Origin: Pseudopelagicola sp. | GTDB taxonomy: Bacteria; Pseudomonadota; Alphaproteobacteria; Rhodobacterales; Rhodobacteraceae | NCBI GenBank assembly: GCA_026195905.1 | Contig: JAPHRE010000063.1 | Location: 19,474 to 83,473 of the forward strand | Reading direction: 5' to 3' | DNA length: 64,000 bases | Part shown: piece after piece, positions 18,069 to 27,446 of the stretch | How the letters are laid out: every line of letters begins with the position of its first letter | Position numbering within the stretch: the first letter of the stretch is position 1 | Position numbers and translations under genes: made by a program | The notes under the pieces: generated by a model | Database searches by the model: none | Seen by the model: only the letters and a program-made list of their open reading frames with translations | What the model was told of the DNA's origin: nothing

Positions 18069-18355
18069 CACCCGTGCAAGGGCATCACATTGCCCGAAAC
18101 ACTGTCATCCTTTCGTGACATACCGCACAGGAGCGCTTAAGAGAGGCCAAGACGCGCGCCCTAATGGATTCGGAGCCCTATCTTGTCTTGTTGCCCGATG
18201 CCTGCCCCTGCCCGCATCGCCCCCGTGGCGATGACCGGCCCCGGCTCATCCGGTGATACGATGGCCCAACAGGCCCGAAAACGGCCCCCGATCCATCCGA
18301 ACGTGCGCCTCATTGCCTTTCATCGACATACCTAACGGGAAACGGGAGCTGCCTC

Positions 18356-19879
18356 ATGTGCGGGATTTTGGGGATCGCCAACCGGAACGAAGACGTCTTC
18401 GCCGAGATCTATGATGGGCTTCTGATGCTTCAGCATCGCGGCCAGGACGCCTCTGGCATGGTGACCTACACCGGGGAATTCTTCCGCGAGCGCAAGGAAA
18501 ACGGCCTCGTCAAGGACGTGTTCCAGGCCGAAGACGCCGAAAAACTCACCGGGCGCATCGGCATGGGCCATGTGCGCTACCCGACCGCCGGGTCGCTTTC
18601 CGCCACCGAGGCCCAGCCCTTCTTCGTCAATGCGCCCTATGGCATCTACCTTGTCCATAACGGCAACATTACCAACACCGAAGAACAACGCCAGAAGGTC
18701 ACCGCCAAATATTCCCGCCACCTGCGCACCACCTCGGATTCCGAAATCCTGCTCAACGTGCTCGCCGACAAAGTCTCGGACGCGATCAAGGTCAACGGCA
18801 CCGCCGATCCGGTTCGCAATATCTTTGCCGGGGTCAAAATGACGATGGAGCGTGTGCAGGGCGCCTATTCCGTGATCTGCCTGATCGCCGGTGTCGGGAT
18901 GCTCGCCTTCCGCGACCCGCACGGCATCCGCCCGCTTTCTGTCGCCAAGCGCAGCAGTAAGGCAGGTGGCGATGATTACGCTTTTGCTTCCGAGGATGTG
19001 GCCTTTGGCATCAATGGTTTCAAAAAGCTGCGCGATCTGCACCCCGGAGAGGCGATCCTGATCGACCTTGAGGGCAACATGCACGAGTTTCAGGCCGTCG
19101 AAGGCCAACTGACCCCCTGCATTTTCGAATATGTCTATCTCGCCCGCCCCGATTCCATGCTCGACGGCATCTCGGTCTACAAGACCCAGATGCGCATGGG
19201 CACAACGCTGGCCGAACAAATCAAGGCCAGCGGGCTAGAGATCGACCGCATCATCCCCGTCCCCGATAGCGCCCGCCCCGTCGCCCTCGAAGTGGCCAAG
19301 GCCACCGGCATTTCCTATCGCGAGGGTCTGGTCAAAAACCGCTATGTTGGCCGGACCTTCATCATGCCCGGTCAGGGCGAGCGCAAGAAATCTGTGCGCC
19401 GCAAGCTCAACGCGATCCCGCTCGAATTCAAAGGCCTGAACGTGCTGTTGATCGACGATTCCATCGTGCGCGGCAACACGATCAAAAAGATCGTTGAAAT
19501 GTGCCGCGAAGCCGGGGCCAAGAAGGTCTATGTCGCCTCCGCCTCGCCGCCGGTAAAATACCCCAATGTCTACGGCATCGACATGCCAACCAAGCATGAG
19601 CTGATCGCGCATGATCGCTCAATCGAGGACATCCGCGAGGAACTTGGGGCCGACGCCCTATTCTATCAAAAACTAGATGACCTGATCTGGGCCGCGCAGG
19701 AAGGCAACCCCGACATTGCGCAATTTGACTGCTCCTGTTTTGATGGCAAATACATCACCGGCTCGATTTCCGACGACTATCTCGGCGCGTTGGAAAATTC
19801 CTCCCGTGTGAGCCAGAAAATCAAGGATATGCCGGAACCCGGTGCCTCGTGGAACGCCGATCAAAGCGCCGCAAGCTAG
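18356..19879 (+). CDS. purF: Amidophosphoribosyltransferase
   Basis: A 507-residue first enzyme of purine synthesis. The N-terminal glutamine amidotransferase starts MCGILGIANR, with the nucleophile Cys exposed after Met removal, plus GHVRYPTAG and LVHNGNITN. The C-terminal phosphoribosyltransferase has the PRPP motif VLLIDDSIVRGNT at about residue 362. ACGGGAG precedes the ATG. A 287-base spacer after cvpA suggests its own promoter; I saw no recognisable riboswitch there. Confidence 0.96.
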   Translation: MCGILGIANRNEDVFAEIYDGLLMLQHRGQDASGMVTYTGEFFRERKENGLVKDVFQAEDAEKLTGRIGMGHVRYPTAGSLSATEAQPFFVNAPYGIYLVHNGNITNTEEQRQKVTAKYSRHLRTTSDSEILLNVLADKVSDAIKVNGTADPVRNIFAGVKMTMERVQGAYSVICLIAGVGMLAFRDPHGIRPLSVAKRSSKAGGDDYAFASEDVAFGINGFKKLRDLHPGEAILIDLEGNMHEFQAVEGQLTPCIFEYVYLARPDSMLDGISVYKTQMRMGTTLAEQIKASGLEIDRIIPVPDSARPVALEVAKATGISYREGLVKNRYVGRTFIMPGQGERKKSVRRKLNAIPLEFKGLNVLLIDDSIVRGNTIKKIVEMCREAGAKKVYVASASPPVKYPNVYGIDMPTKHELIAHDRSIEDIREELGADALFYQKLDDLIWAAQEGNPDIAQFDCSCFDGKYITGSISDDYLGALENSSRVSQKIKDMPEPGASWNADQSAAS

Positions 19880-19891
19880 GCGGCGCGGGCG

Positions 19892-20458
19892 ATGTCTCTT
19901 CTTGCGCTTGATGCCCGCTGGCGTCGCCTGCATGACGAGGCGCGCAGCTGCCCCTGTTGCGGGCGGCGGTTTTCCGGGCTGATTGATTTCGCCTATGCCC
20001 ACCCCGACGCATGGCCCCACGCCGAACCAACTCCCGACACCCCCGTGATCGCGGTAGGCGCGGATCGCCTGTCGCCCGATCTCTGTCGCCTTGGCGAGGA
20101 TCGTTGTCTATGTGCCTTGCTGAGCCTGCCAGTGCGCGGCAGTGACGAAGCGGTGCATTTCGCCCTATGGGTCGCCGTCGCGCCCGAAACCTTCTACGCC
20201 TACCTTGAGGCCGCAACCGACGACCGCGCGGCGTTCCACGGCGGGCAAGGCTGGTTGATGAATGATCTTCCCGGCTACGCAAGCGAAGACCCAATCGCTT
20301 GCACCCTCATCCCCGGCGGTCCCGGCGAACGCCCCCGCATTGCCGTGAGTGACGGTCCCCTTGCCACGCTTTCGGCGGAGGGCATCGGCTTTGACGCCCT
20401 GCTTGATCTCTACGCAGCCCTTGGCGACGACATCCGCCCCCACCTCGCCGCCGACTGA
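19892..20458 (+). CDS. DUF2199 domain protein
   Basis: A 188-residue soluble protein starting 12 bases after purF. An N-terminal CPCCGRRFSGLIDFAYAHPD segment (likely metal-binding cysteines), a central LCRLGEDRCLCALLSLPV and GWLMNDLPGY are characteristic of DUF2199. The function of the family is unknown; its position suggests co-transcription with purF. Confidence 0.82.
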   Translation: MSLLALDARWRRLHDEARSCPCCGRRFSGLIDFAYAHPDAWPHAEPTPDTPVIAVGADRLSPDLCRLGEDRCLCALLSLPVRGSDEAVHFALWVAVAPETFYAYLEAATDDRAAFHGGQGWLMNDLPGYASEDPIACTLIPGGPGERPRIAVSDGPLATLSAEGIGFDALLDLYAALGDDIRPHLAAD

Positions 20459-20592
20459 GCAAGAAATTGCTGCGTCGCAGCAATTTTCCGCCGATCCTCC
20501 CTGTCCATGCGCTTTCCATTGCCGCTGCCCCCTGTTATCCGCCGCCGTTCGCCCCATATCGGCGCGATACACGCACAGGACACCGACCGGAC

Positions 20593-20862
20593 ATGACGAC
20601 AGAGAATGGCCAAACCACCCCCAACAATGTCGCCGAGATCGCGACAGAGCGCGGCACGCTGGATCAGCGCGGCGTGTTTACCTTGCTCGGCATCATGGGG
20701 GCCGAAGGCGCGCTGCGCGCACTGATCCTATTGCCCTCCGGCAAAACCGTCATGACCCAAGCCGACGGCACCTCGTCCATCGGCCCGGTCCGCGCCATTG
20801 ACGATCGCTCGGTGACGTTGCTGCGCGGCGGGCGTCTGATGCGGCTCGAACTCCCGGCCTAA
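20593..20862 (+). CDS. Small PilP/GspC-like domain protein
   Basis: An 89-residue protein. The C-terminal about 55 residues (TLLGIMGAEGALRALILL to GGRLMRLELP) look like the small beta domain of PilP or GspC: a paired G...R.AL..LPSG...V pattern, then V.AI...SV.L..GGR...L. The ATG at 20593 is chosen since upstream sequence has no domain. There is no membrane segment and no pilus genes nearby, so the function is open. The 11-bp repeat locus 2 begins 9 bases after its stop. Confidence 0.65.
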   Translation: MTTENGQTTPNNVAEIATERGTLDQRGVFTLLGIMGAEGALRALILLPSGKTVMTQADGTSSIGPVRAIDDRSVTLLRGGRLMRLELPA

Positions 20863-20870
20863 TCGGCACC

Positions 20871-20911
20871 ACCGCAATACAGACGCAATACCGACGCGAT
20901 ACAGATGCGGC
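20871..20911 (+). repeat. 11-bp-period mini-tandem repeat, locus 2
   Basis: Partial unit ACCGCAAT, then ACAGACGCAAT, ACCGACGCGAT and a diverged ACAGATGCGGC. It ends 47 bases before the SDR start codon. A more degenerate run (ATCGGCGCGAT and following) may lie at 20557-20591. Confidence 0.8.
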
Positions 20912-20957
20912 TAAACCGCCCCTTGACCTTGTCGCATCAAGGGCGCACATCCCTCCT

Positions 20958-21614
20958 ATGACCGATACAAAATCTCCCAAAATCGCCCTCGTAACCGGGG
21001 CGTCGCGAGGCCTCGGCGCTGCTTTTGCCGAGGCGCTTGCCGAAACCCACCACGTTGTCGCCGTCGCCCGCACCACCGGCGCGCTTGAAGAGCTCGACGA
21101 CCGCATTCAGTCCAAGGGCGGCGCCGCCACGCTCGCGCCTATGGACATTACCAATACCGACGCAATGGCCCAACTTTGCCGCTCGATCCATGATCGCTGG
21201 GGCACGGTGGATCTCTGGGTGCACGCCGCCGTTCATGCCGCGCCTCTGACCCCTGCGGATCATATTGACCCGAAGGATTGGGAGAAATCCATCGCCACCA
21301 ACCTGACCGCAACCGGCCAGTTGATTTCCTTCCTAAGCCCGCTATTGGGGCAAAACGGTCACGCCGTGTTCTTTGACGATCCCCATAACGGCGAGAAATT
21401 CTTCGGCGCTTACGGCGCGACCAAGACCGCCCAGATCGCCCTCGCCCAAAGCTGGCAGGCCGAAAGCCTGCGCACCGGACCGCAAATCTCGATTGTGACG
21501 CCCACCCCCATGCCAACCGCGACCCGCGCGCGTTTCTTCCCCGGCGAAGACCGCGCCCCGCTCAAGGATACCCGCGACGAGACCGCCCGGATCATGGCCG
21601 ACCTCGCGCTCTGA
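20958..21614 (+). CDS. SDR-family oxidoreductase with atypical catalytic Ser position
   Basis: A 218-residue short-chain dehydrogenase/reductase. The NAD(P)-binding TGASRGLG motif is at residues about 14-21 and YxxxK is present as YGATK. The residues about 13 positions before Tyr (AVFFDDPHNGEKFFGAY) lack the usual Ser, so catalysis may differ. The central NAG is replaced by VHAAVHAAP. Substrate unknown. It lies right after 11-bp repeat locus 2. Confidence 0.85.
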   Translation: MTDTKSPKIALVTGASRGLGAAFAEALAETHHVVAVARTTGALEELDDRIQSKGGAATLAPMDITNTDAMAQLCRSIHDRWGTVDLWVHAAVHAAPLTPADHIDPKDWEKSIATNLTATGQLISFLSPLLGQNGHAVFFDDPHNGEKFFGAYGATKTAQIALAQSWQAESLRTGPQISIVTPTPMPTATRARFFPGEDRAPLKDTRDETARIMADLAL

Positions 21615-21751
21615 ACCGACCTGTGCGGGGCTGTCCATTGGCCCCGCAAGCCGCCCTCGCCCCCCCCTTGGGACCAAGGGCGCTCTTGCCCCACGCCCGC
21701 CCCTCCACTAGACAGGAAACACAGGTATTTTCCAGAGAATAAGGGCGGTCC

Positions 21752-22537
21752 ATGCGCATCCTGATTACCAATGACGACGGCATCAACGCGCCGGGTCTCC
21801 AAGTGCTGCTTGAAATTGCAACCGAACTGGCCGGACCAAAGGGCGACGTTTGGACCGTGGCCCCCGCCTTTGAGCAATCCGGCGTCGCCCACTGCATAAG
21901 CTATACCCACCCGACCATGATCGCCAAAATGGGCGCGCGCCGCTTTGCCGCCGAAGGCAGCCCCGCCGACTGCGTCCTTGCAGGCGTGCATGACGTGATC
22001 GAAGGCGGGCGCCCCGACCTCGTTCTCTCTGGCATCAATCGCGGCAACAATTCGGCCGAAAACGCGCTCTATTCCGGAACCCTCGGCGGCGCTATGGAAG
22101 CCGCGCTTCAGGGCATCCCGGCGATTGCCCTGTCGCAATATCTCGGCCCCGAAAACTATGAAATCGACACCCCGTTTGAGGCCGCCGCCGCCTTTGGCGT
22201 CGAGGTCATTCAAAAAATCCTCGCCGCAACACCAGATGAAACACAAGATTACCGCCTGTTTTACAACGTGAATTTCCCGCCCGTGCGGGCCGCAAACGTC
22301 AAAGGCACCCGCGTCACCGCGCAAGGCTTTCGTCAAGGCACCTCCTTCTCCGTGGTGCCGCACAATGCGCCCACGGGGCGGCGTTTCCTCTGGGCGCGGG
22401 GCGGCAATCAACAAATCCCAACCGCCCCCGGCTCGGACGCGGCGGCCAATCTTGACGGCTATATCTCTGTGACCCCGATGCGCGCCGACCTGACGGACCA
22501 TGCGATGCTCGACGCGCTGAAAGTCCTCAATACATGA
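21752..22537 (+). CDS. surE: 5'/3'-nucleotidase SurE
   Basis: A 261-residue metal-dependent nucleotidase. The N-terminus [14 protein letters not shown] supplies the metal-binding Asp pair, and [19 protein letters not shown] is the second signature. It acts in stationary-phase survival. Its stop overlaps the pcm start by 4 bases, the classical surE-pcm arrangement. Confidence 0.96.
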   Translation: MRILITNDDGINAPGLQVLLEIATELAGPKGDVWTVAPAFEQSGVAHCISYTHPTMIAKMGARRFAAEGSPADCVLAGVHDVIEGGRPDLVLSGINRGNNSAENALYSGTLGGAMEAALQGIPAIALSQYLGPENYEIDTPFEAAAAFGVEVIQKILAATPDETQDYRLFYNVNFPPVRAANVKGTRVTAQGFRQGTSFSVVPHNAPTGRRFLWARGGNQQIPTAPGSDAAANLDGYISVTPMRADLTDHAMLDALKVLNT

Positions 22538-23190
22538 CCATTGCGCCCGCCTCCGATGCAGAACGCAAGATGCAGTTCCTCTTTGCGTTGCGCTCCAAGG
22601 GGGTGACGGATGCGCGTGTGCTTTCGGCGATGGAACGGATCGACCGGGCACGTTTTCTGCGCGGGCTTTTTGCCGAACGGGCCTATGAGGATACGCCGCT
22701 GCCCATCGCTTGTGGCCAAACCATCTCACAACCCTCTGTCGTCGGCCTGATGACCCAGGCGCTCAACGTGCAACCGCGCGATAAGGTGCTCGAAATCGGC
22801 ACCGGGTCGGGCTATCAGGCGGCGATCCTGAGCCAACTGGCCCGTCGCGTCTATACGATCGACCGCCACAAACGCCTCGTGCGCGAGGCTCGGACCGTGT
22901 TCGAGGCGCTTGACCTGTCCAATATCACCGCCCTGACCGACGACGGGAGCTTCGGCCTGCCCGATCAGGCGCCCTTTGATCGCATCATCGTGACCGCCGC
23001 CGCCGAGGACCCCCCCGGCCCTCTCTTGGCGCAACTCAAGCCCGGCGGTATCATGGTATTGCCCGTGGGCCAGTCCGATACGGTCCAGAGCCTGATCCGT
23101 GTGCGACGCACAGAAGACGGGTTTGACTATGACGAATTACGCCCCGTGCGGTTTGTGCCGCTGATCGAAGGGGTTGCCCCCGAGAACTGA
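22534..23190 (+). CDS. pcm: Protein-L-isoaspartate O-methyltransferase
   Basis: A 218-residue SAM enzyme repairing isoaspartyl residues in aged proteins. The motif [15 protein letters not shown] binds SAM, preceded by the family segment [16 protein letters not shown]. Coupled to surE by ATGA overlap. Confidence 0.96.
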   Translation: MTIAPASDAERKMQFLFALRSKGVTDARVLSAMERIDRARFLRGLFAERAYEDTPLPIACGQTISQPSVVGLMTQALNVQPRDKVLEIGTGSGYQAAILSQLARRVYTIDRHKRLVREARTVFEALDLSNITALTDDGSFGLPDQAPFDRIIVTAAAEDPPGPLLAQLKPGGIMVLPVGQSDTVQSLIRVRRTEDGFDYDELRPVRFVPLIEGVAPEN

Positions 23191-23297
23191 TCTGGGGCAA
23201 AACCAAAGAAAACAGGCCAAAAATTGGCCATTTGGTATGAGTAGAGCATCGCCGCCCCGTCCCGATAACGGCATCGGGCGAGAATTGAGGACCCAAG

Positions 23298-24497
23298 ATG
23301 ACCTTTGAGCGCAAAGCCCCGCCCCCCGCACGGCTCTTGATGACGGGCCTGACCCTTATCCTCGCCGGTGCCTGTAGCGAGGGTCTCGACTTTGATTTGC
23401 GCGGTGGCGTTGGCGCGGGCCTCGACACAAGCGCCGCAGCCAAGGCCGCGCGCGCCGAACGACCACGCCCCGACAAACGAGGCATTATCTCTTATCCCAA
23501 TTACCAAGTGGCCGTGGCCCGGCGTGGCGATACGCTCTCGGATGTCGCCGCCCGCATCGACATGCCCGCCGACAACCTTGCCCGCTACAACGGTTTGCGC
23601 CCGGATGATCAACTCCGCCCCGGCGAAGTGATTGCCCTGCCATATCGTGTCGCCGAACCTTCGCCCGCGACGGGCGGGCGCGGTGTCGTCATGCCGCCCT
23701 CGGGGGTCGATATTACCTCGATGGCCGATAGCGCCCTAAGCGATGCCGAAAAACGCCGTGTCTCGACCCAACCGCTGCAACCGGCACCGCGCAACGCCCC
23801 CAAAGGCGAAACCGGGCTAGAGCCGGTGCGCCACAAGGTCCGCCGTGGCGAGACCGCCTTTACCATCTCGCGGCTCTATGATGTGACGCCGCGCGCCCTT
23901 GCCGAATGGAACGGGCTTGATAGCACCTTTACCATTCGTGAGGATCAGGTTCTCCTGATCCCGCCCGCCGCCATCGGCGCACCAGATCGCAGCGTTGCGA
24001 CCGACACCGCCGCCCCCGCCGTGGTCAATACCCCCGGCAGCGCCTCTCCGGCCCCGACACCGCCGAGCGCGCGCAAGCCTCTGCCCGCCCCTGACAAGGT
24101 CATCACACCGCCCAAAGCGCCCGACCTTGGCCAGACCCAGACCGCCAGCACCAGCCGGATGGGCTATCCCGTGGATGGCAAGATCATCCGCCCCTATGTG
24201 CGCGGCAAGAATAACGGCATCGACATCGCCGCCGCCGCCGGAACCCCGGTTCAGGCGGCCCGTGATGGCAAGGTCGCCGCGATCACCACGGACGCCGACA
24301 ATGTGCGGATCGTCGTTTTGCGTCATGACGCGAACCTGATGACGGTCTATTACAACGTCGAAGAGGTAAAGGTCGCCAAAGGCGCAAACGTCAAGCGCGG
24401 CCAAGCCATCGCCGCCATCCCCCAAAAGGATAGCTTCGTGCATTTCGAGGTCCGCAAGGGCTTTGATTCCATCGACCCGATGCCCTACCTCAAATAG
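23298..24497 (+). CDS. nlpD: NlpD-like LysM/M23 peptidoglycan protein (probable amidase activator)
   Basis: A 399-residue envelope protein. An N-terminal signal ends ILAGAC, a near-lipobox, so lipidation is possible. Two LysM domains (about residues 68-115 and 175-222, each with RRGDT/RRGET) are followed by a Pro-rich linker and an M23/LytM domain (about residues 300-395). The domain has GIDIAAAAGTPVQA and VHFEVRKG, but the first metal histidine is replaced (NNGID) and HxH is incomplete. The protein is therefore likely an inactive LytM factor that activates amidases at division. Position after surE-pcm matches nlpD in other proteobacteria. Confidence 0.9.
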   Translation: MTFERKAPPPARLLMTGLTLILAGACSEGLDFDLRGGVGAGLDTSAAAKAARAERPRPDKRGIISYPNYQVAVARRGDTLSDVAARIDMPADNLARYNGLRPDDQLRPGEVIALPYRVAEPSPATGGRGVVMPPSGVDITSMADSALSDAEKRRVSTQPLQPAPRNAPKGETGLEPVRHKVRRGETAFTISRLYDVTPRALAEWNGLDSTFTIREDQVLLIPPAAIGAPDRSVATDTAAPAVVNTPGSASPAPTPPSARKPLPAPDKVITPPKAPDLGQTQTASTSRMGYPVDGKIIRPYVRGKNNGIDIAAAAGTPVQAARDGKVAAITTDADNVRIVVLRHDANLMTVYYNVEEVKVAKGANVKRGQAIAAIPQKDSFVHFEVRKGFDSIDPMPYLK

Positions 24498-24517
24498 GGC
24501 ATCAATCGCTGCGGGCT

Positions 24518-25360
24518 TTAGTCAATCCGCACGCCGCGCCGCCCGGCGAGATCGGTGAAATACTGCCACGCAACCCGGCCCGACCGCGCGCCGCGCGTGG
24601 CCTGCCATTCAATCGCTTCGGCATAAAGCGTCGCATCGTCAATCTCGACCCCATGCGCCGCGCAATAGCCACGGATCATGGCAAGATACTCATCCTGGCT
24701 ACAGGCATGAAACCCAAGCCACAGGCCGAACCGATCCGAGAGCGAGACCTTTTCCTCAACCGCCTCGGCCGGATTGATCGCGCTTGACCGTTCGTTCTCG
24801 ATCATGTCACGCGGCATAAGGTGACGGCGGTTCGACGTGGCATAGAAAATGACGTTATCGGGCCGCCCCTCAATCCCGCCATCAAGCACTGCTTTGAGGC
24901 TTTTGTAATGCTGATCGTCATGGCTAAAGGACAGATCATCACAAAATAGCACGAACCGCGCCGCACTCTCGCGCAAAAGGTTAAGAAGCCGCGACACGCT
25001 CGGCAGGTCTTCGCGCTGCAACTCCACGATCTTGAGCGGCAGCCCCCGGCGCAGAACCTCGGCATGCACCGCCTTCACAAGCGAGGACTTCCCCATCCCC
25101 CGCGCGCCCCAAAGAAGCGCGTTGTTGGCGGGCAGGCCTTTGGCAAATTGCGCCGTGTTGTCCAAAAGCGTTTCCCGCGTTCTGTCCACCCCGACCAAAA
25201 GCGATAAATCCACCCGGTTCACATCTTTCACCGGCACAAGCCGATCCGGTTCGGTGTGCCAAACAAACGCCTCCGCCGCATCAAAATCCGGCGCAGCCAC
25301 AGGGGCCGGCGCCATCCGCTCCAAAGCGTCGGCAATACGGGTCAGGGTCTCTTGGTCCAT
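24518..25360 (-). CDS. DUF815 AAA-type ATPase
   Basis: A 280-residue ATP-binding protein. Walker A GARGMGKSS is at about residue 85 and Walker B FVLFCDDLSF with YKSLKAVLDGGIEGRP, the hallmark of DUF815. An arginine-finger-like SDRFGLWLGFH segment follows. Function of the family is unknown. An alternative start lies at 25375 (MESRPM). The gene converges with nlpD (20-base gap) and lies downstream of tatABC beyond a terminator. Confidence 0.85.
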   Translation of the reverse strand: MDQETLTRIADALERMAPAPVAAPDFDAAEAFVWHTEPDRLVPVKDVNRVDLSLLVGVDRTRETLLDNTAQFAKGLPANNALLWGARGMGKSSLVKAVHAEVLRRGLPLKIVELQREDLPSVSRLLNLLRESAARFVLFCDDLSFSHDDQHYKSLKAVLDGGIEGRPDNVIFYATSNRRHLMPRDMIENERSSAINPAEAVEEKVSLSDRFGLWLGFHACSQDEYLAMIRGYCAAHGVEIDDATLYAEAIEWQATRGARSGRVAWQYFTDLAGRRGVRID

Positions 25361-25432
25361 CGGGCGGCTCTCCATCTCGTGCCCTCGGTTTGAACCACGA
25401 AGCCGCGCCCCCGGCAAGAGGTTGTGCCAACG

Positions 25433-25463
25433 AAAAAGGCGCGCCACAACGGACGCGCCTTTT
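25433..25463 (-). terminator. Intrinsic terminator of the tatABC operon
   Basis: Perfect 10-bp stem AAAAGGCGCG/CGCGCCTTTT with a 10-base loop. On the minus strand the RNA ends in a T5 run. It is 18 bases past the tatC stop and just before the DUF815 gene. Confidence 0.85.
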
Positions 25464-25480
25464 GCTTAAAGGAGATGGGA

Positions 25481-26503
25481 TCAGGAGGTTCTGTCGACCT
25501 GCCCGTCATCCTCATCGTCATCTTCCGCCTCGTCAAATTCCTTCATGAGCGGATCGTCAAACTCTTCCTCGTCATCTTCAAAGGGACGCTGGGCGGCCGG
25601 GGCTGCCTCGTCCTCTTCGTCATCGTAATAGCCTTCGGCCCGAAGCTGCGCCTCGCGCTTTTTCTCGACCCGCCGCACAAGGAAAATCGACACCTCGTAA
25701 AGACCATAGACCACCGTAAAGAGGATCAACTGCGTGACGACATCCGGCGGCGTCACAAGCGCGGCCAGCACAAGAATGCCCACCATCGCGTATTTGCGCA
25801 CCGACCCAAGCCCGTCCGCCGACACAAGCCCCGCCTTGCCCATCAGCGTCAGAAGCACCGGAAGCTGAAAGCAAAGGCCAAAGGCGATGATGAATTTGAG
25901 CGTAATATCAAGACTTTCATTCACCTTACCAAAGAAAGTGACCTTGATCCCCTCTTGCGTCTCCGGCACCACCACGGCTTCGGATGGCAGGTTCGGCGCA
26001 TCCCCCAACAGATTGGCAAAAATCGAGCTGACATCGGCAAAGCCAAGGAAGAACGACATCGCCAGCGGCGTCACCACGAAATGCGCGAAACTCGCCCCGA
26101 GCAGGAACATGAACGGCGAGGCCACCATAAAGGGCAGAAACGCGCCCTTCTCATTGCGGTAAAGCCCCGGCGCCACAAAGCGCCACATCTGAAAGGCGAT
26201 GACCGGGAACGCCATCGCAAACCCGAACACCATCGAAATGCGGAACAGGGTAAAGAGATATTCCTGCGGCGAGGTATATTGCAGCGTCGGCGACGGGTCG
26301 CCAAGTGCGCGCAACGACGCCTCGATCGGAGACAGCAGGAAGTTGAGGATATGCACGGCGATAAAATCGCCACCGATCGGGATAAAGCAGATGGTGATCC
26401 CCACGAGAAGCGCAAGCACCGACCGGATCAGCCGCGTGCGCAATTCCGCCAGATGCTCGATCAGCGGCGCGGAGCTTTCCTCCATGTCGTCTGTGCTGCT
26501 CAT
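25481..26503 (-). CDS. tatC: Sec-independent protein translocase TatC
   Basis: A 340-residue integral membrane protein, the core receptor for twin-arginine substrates. The N-terminus carries the signature [20 protein letters not shown], with the conserved Glu in [17 protein letters not shown]. The protein is longer than the usual about 250 residues for two reasons. A periplasmic insertion of about 35 residues ([19 protein letters not shown]) precedes the fourth helix, and a C-terminal acidic tail of about 45 residues, mostly D and E, follows helix six. It overlaps tatB by 4 bases. Confidence 0.95.
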   Translation of the reverse strand: MSSTDDMEESSAPLIEHLAELRTRLIRSVLALLVGITICFIPIGGDFIAVHILNFLLSPIEASLRALGDPSPTLQYTSPQEYLFTLFRISMVFGFAMAFPVIAFQMWRFVAPGLYRNEKGAFLPFMVASPFMFLLGASFAHFVVTPLAMSFFLGFADVSSIFANLLGDAPNLPSEAVVVPETQEGIKVTFFGKVNESLDITLKFIIAFGLCFQLPVLLTLMGKAGLVSADGLGSVRKYAMVGILVLAALVTPPDVVTQLILFTVVYGLYEVSIFLVRRVEKKREAQLRAEGYYDDEEDEAAPAAQRPFEDDEEEFDDPLMKEFDEAEDDDEDDGQVDRTS

Positions 26504-27003
26504 GCTGTATCGTCCTTCCCGGCACCCGTCCCTGCGTCCGTGGTCGCGGGCGTTTTATCCGCCTCTGCTGCCTTGGCCGCTGCTGCCGCCTCCTCGGCGG
26601 CCTGCTTCTCTTTGGCAATGCGGGCTTCGGCCTTGGCCGTGCTCGCTTCGCGGATCTTGCGCGCGGCTTCGGCGCGTTCCGCCGAAAGTTTGCCGGTCTC
26701 GCTTTCGGGGGTCACATCGGTCATGGATTTCGCCGCGTCCTTGACCGCGCTGGTCGCGGATTTGACCGGGTTCTTCACCTTGCCAATTCCGTCCGTCGCA
26801 CTCTTCAAAGAATCGCTCACGTCCTTCATGCCTGACTGTTCCGCCGCTTGGTTCATGGCGCTGGAAAACTCCCGCGCCATCCCCTTGGCCTTGCCGACAA
26901 ACTGACCAACCCGCCGGAACAGAACCGGAAGGTCTTTTGGCCCCACAACAATCAGCGCCACAACGCCAATCACCAGAAGCTCGGGCATACCGAGATCAAA
27001 CAT
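26500..27003 (-). CDS. tatB: Twin-arginine translocase subunit TatB
   Basis: A 167-residue protein with one N-terminal membrane helix ([20 protein letters not shown]), the hinge GPKDLP and an amphipathic helix [20 protein letters not shown] long Ala/Lys/Glu-rich tail follows. Works with TatC as substrate receptor. It starts 18 bases after tatA. Confidence 0.95.
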   Translation of the reverse strand: MFDLGMPELLVIGVVALIVVGPKDLPVLFRRVGQFVGKAKGMAREFSSAMNQAAEQSGMKDVSDSLKSATDGIGKVKNPVKSATSAVKDAAKSMTDVTPESETGKLSAERAEAARKIREASTAKAEARIAKEKQAAEEAAAAAKAAEADKTPATTDAGTGAGKDDTA

Positions 27004-27021
27004 GGCCTATAAGCCCCCGTT

Positions 27022-27240
27022 TCAGACTTTGTCTTTTTCGTCTTCCGGGGTGACGTCCTTGGCAACGTCTGCTTTGTCGTCTTCAAGCTCGGCCTGCCCT
27101 TCGCTAATGCCTTTCTTGAACGACGTGATGCCCTTGCCCACTTCGCCCATCAGGCCCGAAATCTTGCCGCGTCCGAAAAGCACAAGCACGACAATCGCGA
27201 TCAGTAGAATGCCCGGAAGGCCGATATTTCCAATTCCCAT
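27022..27240 (-). CDS. tatA: Twin-arginine translocase subunit TatA
   Basis: A 72-residue pore subunit: membrane helix GLPGILLIAIVVLVLFG, then the conserved FGRGKI hinge and amphipathic helix LMGEVGKGITSFKKG, then an acidic tail. First gene of tatABC. The upstream 206-base gap is shared with the divergent YafY-type regulator. Confidence 0.96.
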   Translation of the reverse strand: MGIGNIGLPGILLIAIVVLVLFGRGKISGLMGEVGKGITSFKKGISEGQAELEDDKADVAKDVTPEDEKDKV

Positions 27241-27376
27241 AGTCTTTCTCCCATGTGTCCCGGCTCACCCGCAAGCCGTTCAAAAATCCAGACCCATTTC
27301 TAAGCCCTCTGCCCCGGAACGAAAAGCAGCAATCACAGCCCGTTTCGGCCTTTTTGGGCTGTTTTTTGCCCGCAAA

Positions 27377-27412
27377 TTGTCAGCAGCTTGTCAGTTGACA
27401 GGTTTTTGTCAG
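27377..27412. promoter_or_regulatory. Repeated TTGTCAG boxes, candidate operator of the YafY/WYL regulator
   Basis: TTGTCAG occurs three times on the plus strand (27377-27383, 27388-27394, 27406-27412), and the middle copy is followed directly by the inverted TTGACAG (27395-27401), giving the dyad TGTCA-GT-TGACA. The first two copies are 11 bases apart. The boxes end 34 bases before the regulator's chosen ATG, a place fitting autoregulation. Confidence 0.5.
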
Positions 27413-27446
27413 TATGGCCCCGAACGACATGAGAGAATCACCCGCG

